A stretch of 25,702 nt of DNA from an uncultured Pseudomonadota bacterium. Its GTDB lineage: Bacteria; Pseudomonadota; Gammaproteobacteria; Methylococcales; Methylomonadaceae. Positions 23,889 to 25,702 of the stretch are shown here, piece by piece. The notes under the pieces were generated by a model. It ran no database searches, was not told where the DNA came from, and saw only the letters and a program-made list of their open reading frames with translations. The DNA lies in assembly GCA_903902945.1 (NCBI GenBank), contig CAIUWU010000306.1, forward strand, positions 1-25,702. Direction: 5' to 3'. Both the position numbers and the translations under genes were made by a program. Each line of letters starts with the position of its first letter. The first letter of the stretch is position 1.

Positions 23889-24911
23889 ATGTCTAAAACG
23901 TATGATGTAGCAGTAGTCGGCGCCACCGGTGCTGTGGGCGAAACTATGATTGCGATTCTGGAAGAGCGTAATTTTCCGGTTGGCAAAGTCTATGCGCTGG
24001 CCAGCGAACGTTCGGCGGGCAAACGGATTCCGTTTAAAGACGGTTCTCTGGTTGTAGAAGATCTGGCGAGCTTTGATTTTTCCAAAGTACAGATTGGTTT
24101 GTTCTCGCCGGGCGCTTCGGTGTCTGCCGAATATGCCCCCAAAGCGGCGGCAGCCGGTTGCGTGGTAATCGACAATACCTCGCAATTCCGTTACGACGAC
24201 GATATTCCTTTGGTAGTTCCCGAAGTCAATCCTGAAAAAGTCGCTGATTACAAAAATCGCGGCATCATCGCCAACCCTAACTGCTCGACCATTCAGATGC
24301 TGGTGGCTTTGAAACCGATTTATGACGCGGTCGGTATCAGCCGGATCAATGTCGCCACTTATCAGGCGGTTTCCGGTACCGGTAAAGAAGCGATTGAGGA
24401 GCTGGCGCAGCAAACCGCCAATTTACTGAACGCCAAACCCATCGAGCCTAGTGTTTATCCTAAACAGATCGCCTTCAATGTGTTGCCGCAGATCGATGTC
24501 TTCATGGATAACGGTTACACCAAAGAAGAAATGAAAATGGTTTGGGAGACCCGCAAAATTATGGGGGATGACAGCATTCAGGTAAATCCGACCGCTGTTC
24601 GGGTGCCGGTGTTCTTCGGCCATTCGGAAGCGGTTCACATCGAAACCAAAAGCAAGATTTCGGCTGCTCAGGTACGCGAACTGCTCAGCAACGCGCCCGG
24701 TGTGACTTTACTCGACGAACGGGTCAACGGGGGTTATCCGACCGCAGTGACCGAGTCTGCCGGCAACGATGATGTTTTTGTTGGCCGGATTCGCGAAGAT
24801 ATTTCGCATCCTTGCGGTATCGACCTGTGGGTAGTCGGCGATAACGTCAGAAAAGGCGCGGCGCTGAACAGTGTTCAGATTGCTGAAGTCTTGATTCGCG
24901 ATTATTTGTAA
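23889..24911 (+). CDS. asd: Aspartate-semialdehyde dehydrogenase
   Basis: Asd reduces beta-aspartyl phosphate with NADPH to aspartate semialdehyde, the branch point to lysine, diaminopimelate, threonine and methionine. The 340-residue protein has the N-terminal GATGAVGETM loop (11-20), the catalytic cysteine C132 in NPNCSTIQ and the GHSEAVHIE segment. It is the shorter type of about 340 residues (resembling the Usg-1/Gram-positive branch), not the roughly 367-residue E. coli type. The active-site cysteine is kept, so it should be active. It starts two bases after the leuB stop, with AAAGGAGC just upstream. A second asd may exist elsewhere in the genome. Confidence 0.95.
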   Translation: MSKTYDVAVVGATGAVGETMIAILEERNFPVGKVYALASERSAGKRIPFKDGSLVVEDLASFDFSKVQIGLFSPGASVSAEYAPKAAAAGCVVIDNTSQFRYDDDIPLVVPEVNPEKVADYKNRGIIANPNCSTIQMLVALKPIYDAVGISRINVATYQAVSGTGKEAIEELAQQTANLLNAKPIEPSVYPKQIAFNVLPQIDVFMDNGYTKEEMKMVWETRKIMGDDSIQVNPTAVRVPVFFGHSEAVHIETKSKISAAQVRELLSNAPGVTLLDERVNGGYPTAVTESAGNDDVFVGRIREDISHPCGIDLWVVGDNVRKGAALNSVQIAEVLIRDYL

Positions 24912-24957
24912 CCCACCTCTAAGCATCCGTTGTTATCAGCCTGTGCCGGGAAATTCC

Positions 24958-25702
24958 ATGAAAGTGAAATACTTCAAGTCTTGTGCGGCGCTGGCGATAA
25001 CAGCGGTATTGCTACCCAACAGCCTGTCAGCGGCCAGTTTGGGGTCGTTGCAAATCCATTCTTCAGCACAGCAGCCGTTTGCTGCCGAATTGCAGCTACA
25101 ACCGGCTGGCGATGAAAACCCGGCCGAGCTGAGCGTGCGTCTGGCGCCACCGGAAAAATTTGATGAAGCCGGGTTGCCTTGGCAGTTTTTTTTCTCCCAG
25201 CTGCAATTTCACAGCCAGCGGCAAAGCGATGGCTCTCTGCTGATTCAGCTCAGTGCTTCGCAGCCTTTACCTGAGGACGTGGTCACCCTATTGCTGGAAA
25301 TTGTCAGACCACAGGGCAATCAATACCTGCCGCTTAAAACGGCAGTCGATAATCAGTCTAAGCACGGCAAAAAAACCGGTTTTGATCCTGGGGCCTTGAG
25401 TGCCGATGGTCACCAGTATGGTCCGATCAAAGCATCTGACACGCTGTGGAGCATTGCCAAAAACCTGGCTCGACAGCAGGGTGTTACTACCAGACAAATG
25501 CTGGATAAATTACGCCAGGACAACCCAGACGCCTTTAACAGCGGTAATGTCGATTCCATGAAACCGGGTGCCGTCTTGCAGATTGCCGATGCTGAAGCAC
25601 TCGCAAGATCAGTCGCTGCTGAATCCAAGTCAGTCAAGCCGGCGGAAAAAGCATTAGAACTGCTGACGCCACCGGCCAGTGATAATAATCCGGCCCCGGC
25701 TA
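24958..25702 (+). CDS. fimV: FimV family protein, N-terminal part (cut by window edge)
   Basis: From ATG 24958 the frame is open to the window end (248 codons). A signal peptide (about 1-26, ending LSAAS) is followed by the FimV N-terminal segment (LGSLQIHSSAQQPFAAELQL) and a beta-rich stretch. The conserved motif near 158-165 (YGPIKASDTLWSIA) begins a LysM-like domain with PGAVLQI at its end. FimV is an inner-membrane or periplasmic peptidoglycan-binding hub for type IV pilus and polar functions in Pseudomonas and relatives. The asd–fimV neighbourhood is the usual one, with truA often following. The acidic C-terminal TPR part is outside the window. No standard Shine-Dalgarno is obvious. Confidence 0.85.
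   Translation, partial: MKVKYFKSCAALAITAVLLPNSLSAASLGSLQIHSSAQQPFAAELQLQPAGDENPAELSVRLAPPEKFDEAGLPWQFFFSQLQFHSQRQSDGSLLIQLSASQPLPEDVVTLLLEIVRPQGNQYLPLKTAVDNQSKHGKKTGFDPGALSADGHQYGPIKASDTLWSIAKNLARQQGVTTRQMLDKLRQDNPDAFNSGNVDSMKPGAVLQIADAEALARSVAAESKSVKPAEKALELLTPPASDNNPAPA

Noticed and set aside
23811..24413. A 200-codon open frame on the minus strand
   Set aside because: It is antisense to asd and leuB, both secure, and its composition is that expected of a mirrored coding frame.
1..25702. CRISPR arrays, tRNA genes, insertion sequences and attachment sites
   Set aside because: I saw no regularly spaced direct repeats, no cloverleaf-like tRNA sequence and no transposase or integrase reading frame; coding density and gene families are typical of core chromosome.

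Overview
The window looks like chromosomal core sequence from a gammaproteobacterium. The rhlB / trxA–rho divergence, the apaG–apaH pair, mpl and the order leuC–leuD–leuB–asd–fimV are all typical of that class. A methanotroph-like relative (Methylococcales) is possible, but that is an inference and not proven here. I found no tRNA, rRNA, CRISPR array, integrase, transposase or attachment site.

Layout. 1–2429: a divergent RNA and redox block, with the 5' part of rhlB on the minus strand, then trxA and rho on the plus strand. A long hairpin separates trxA from rho, and rho has a pyrimidine-rich leader. 2487–5299: a two-gene unit. An SbmA/BacA/YddA-like ABC protein with a strongly degenerate ATPase domain overlaps a leaderless GH5 exo-1,3-beta-glucanase-like enzyme. 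5305–8376: molybdopterin genes moaD–moaE (minus) diverge from moaC (plus). moaC overlaps a gene for an exported fusion of a SCO1-type domain and a di-haem cytochrome c peroxidase. 8416–10948: a minus-strand operon apaG–apaH–small Spy/CpxP-like protein–Gfo/Idh/MocA oxidoreductase. 11072–12442: mpl, for peptidoglycan recycling. 12443–12631: a non-coding stretch of tandem GC-rich hairpins between convergent genes. 12632–18752: a heavy-metal efflux operon on the minus strand, led by a small histidine-rich exported protein and followed by czcC, czcB and czcA. 18893–19837: an exported Tim44-domain protein with a textbook terminator. 20068–25702: a tight plus-strand run adk–leuC–leuD–leuB–asd–fimV, with fimV cut by the window end.

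How the genes work together. CzcC, CzcB and CzcA form a tripartite Zn/Co/Cd-type efflux pump across both membranes, and the His-rich leader protein probably binds metal in the periplasm. LeuC, LeuD and LeuB carry out the isomerisation and dehydrogenation steps of leucine synthesis, and Asd feeds lysine, threonine, methionine and diaminopimelate. Mpl returns the diaminopimelate-containing tripeptide to cell-wall synthesis. MoaC, MoaD and MoaE make molybdopterin.

The items most worth a second look are the ABC protein that has lost nearly all its ATPase motifs, its overlapping cytosolic glucanase, the SCO–peroxidase fusion coupled to moaC, the His-rich leader of the metal operon, and the tandem hairpin element at 12443–12631.
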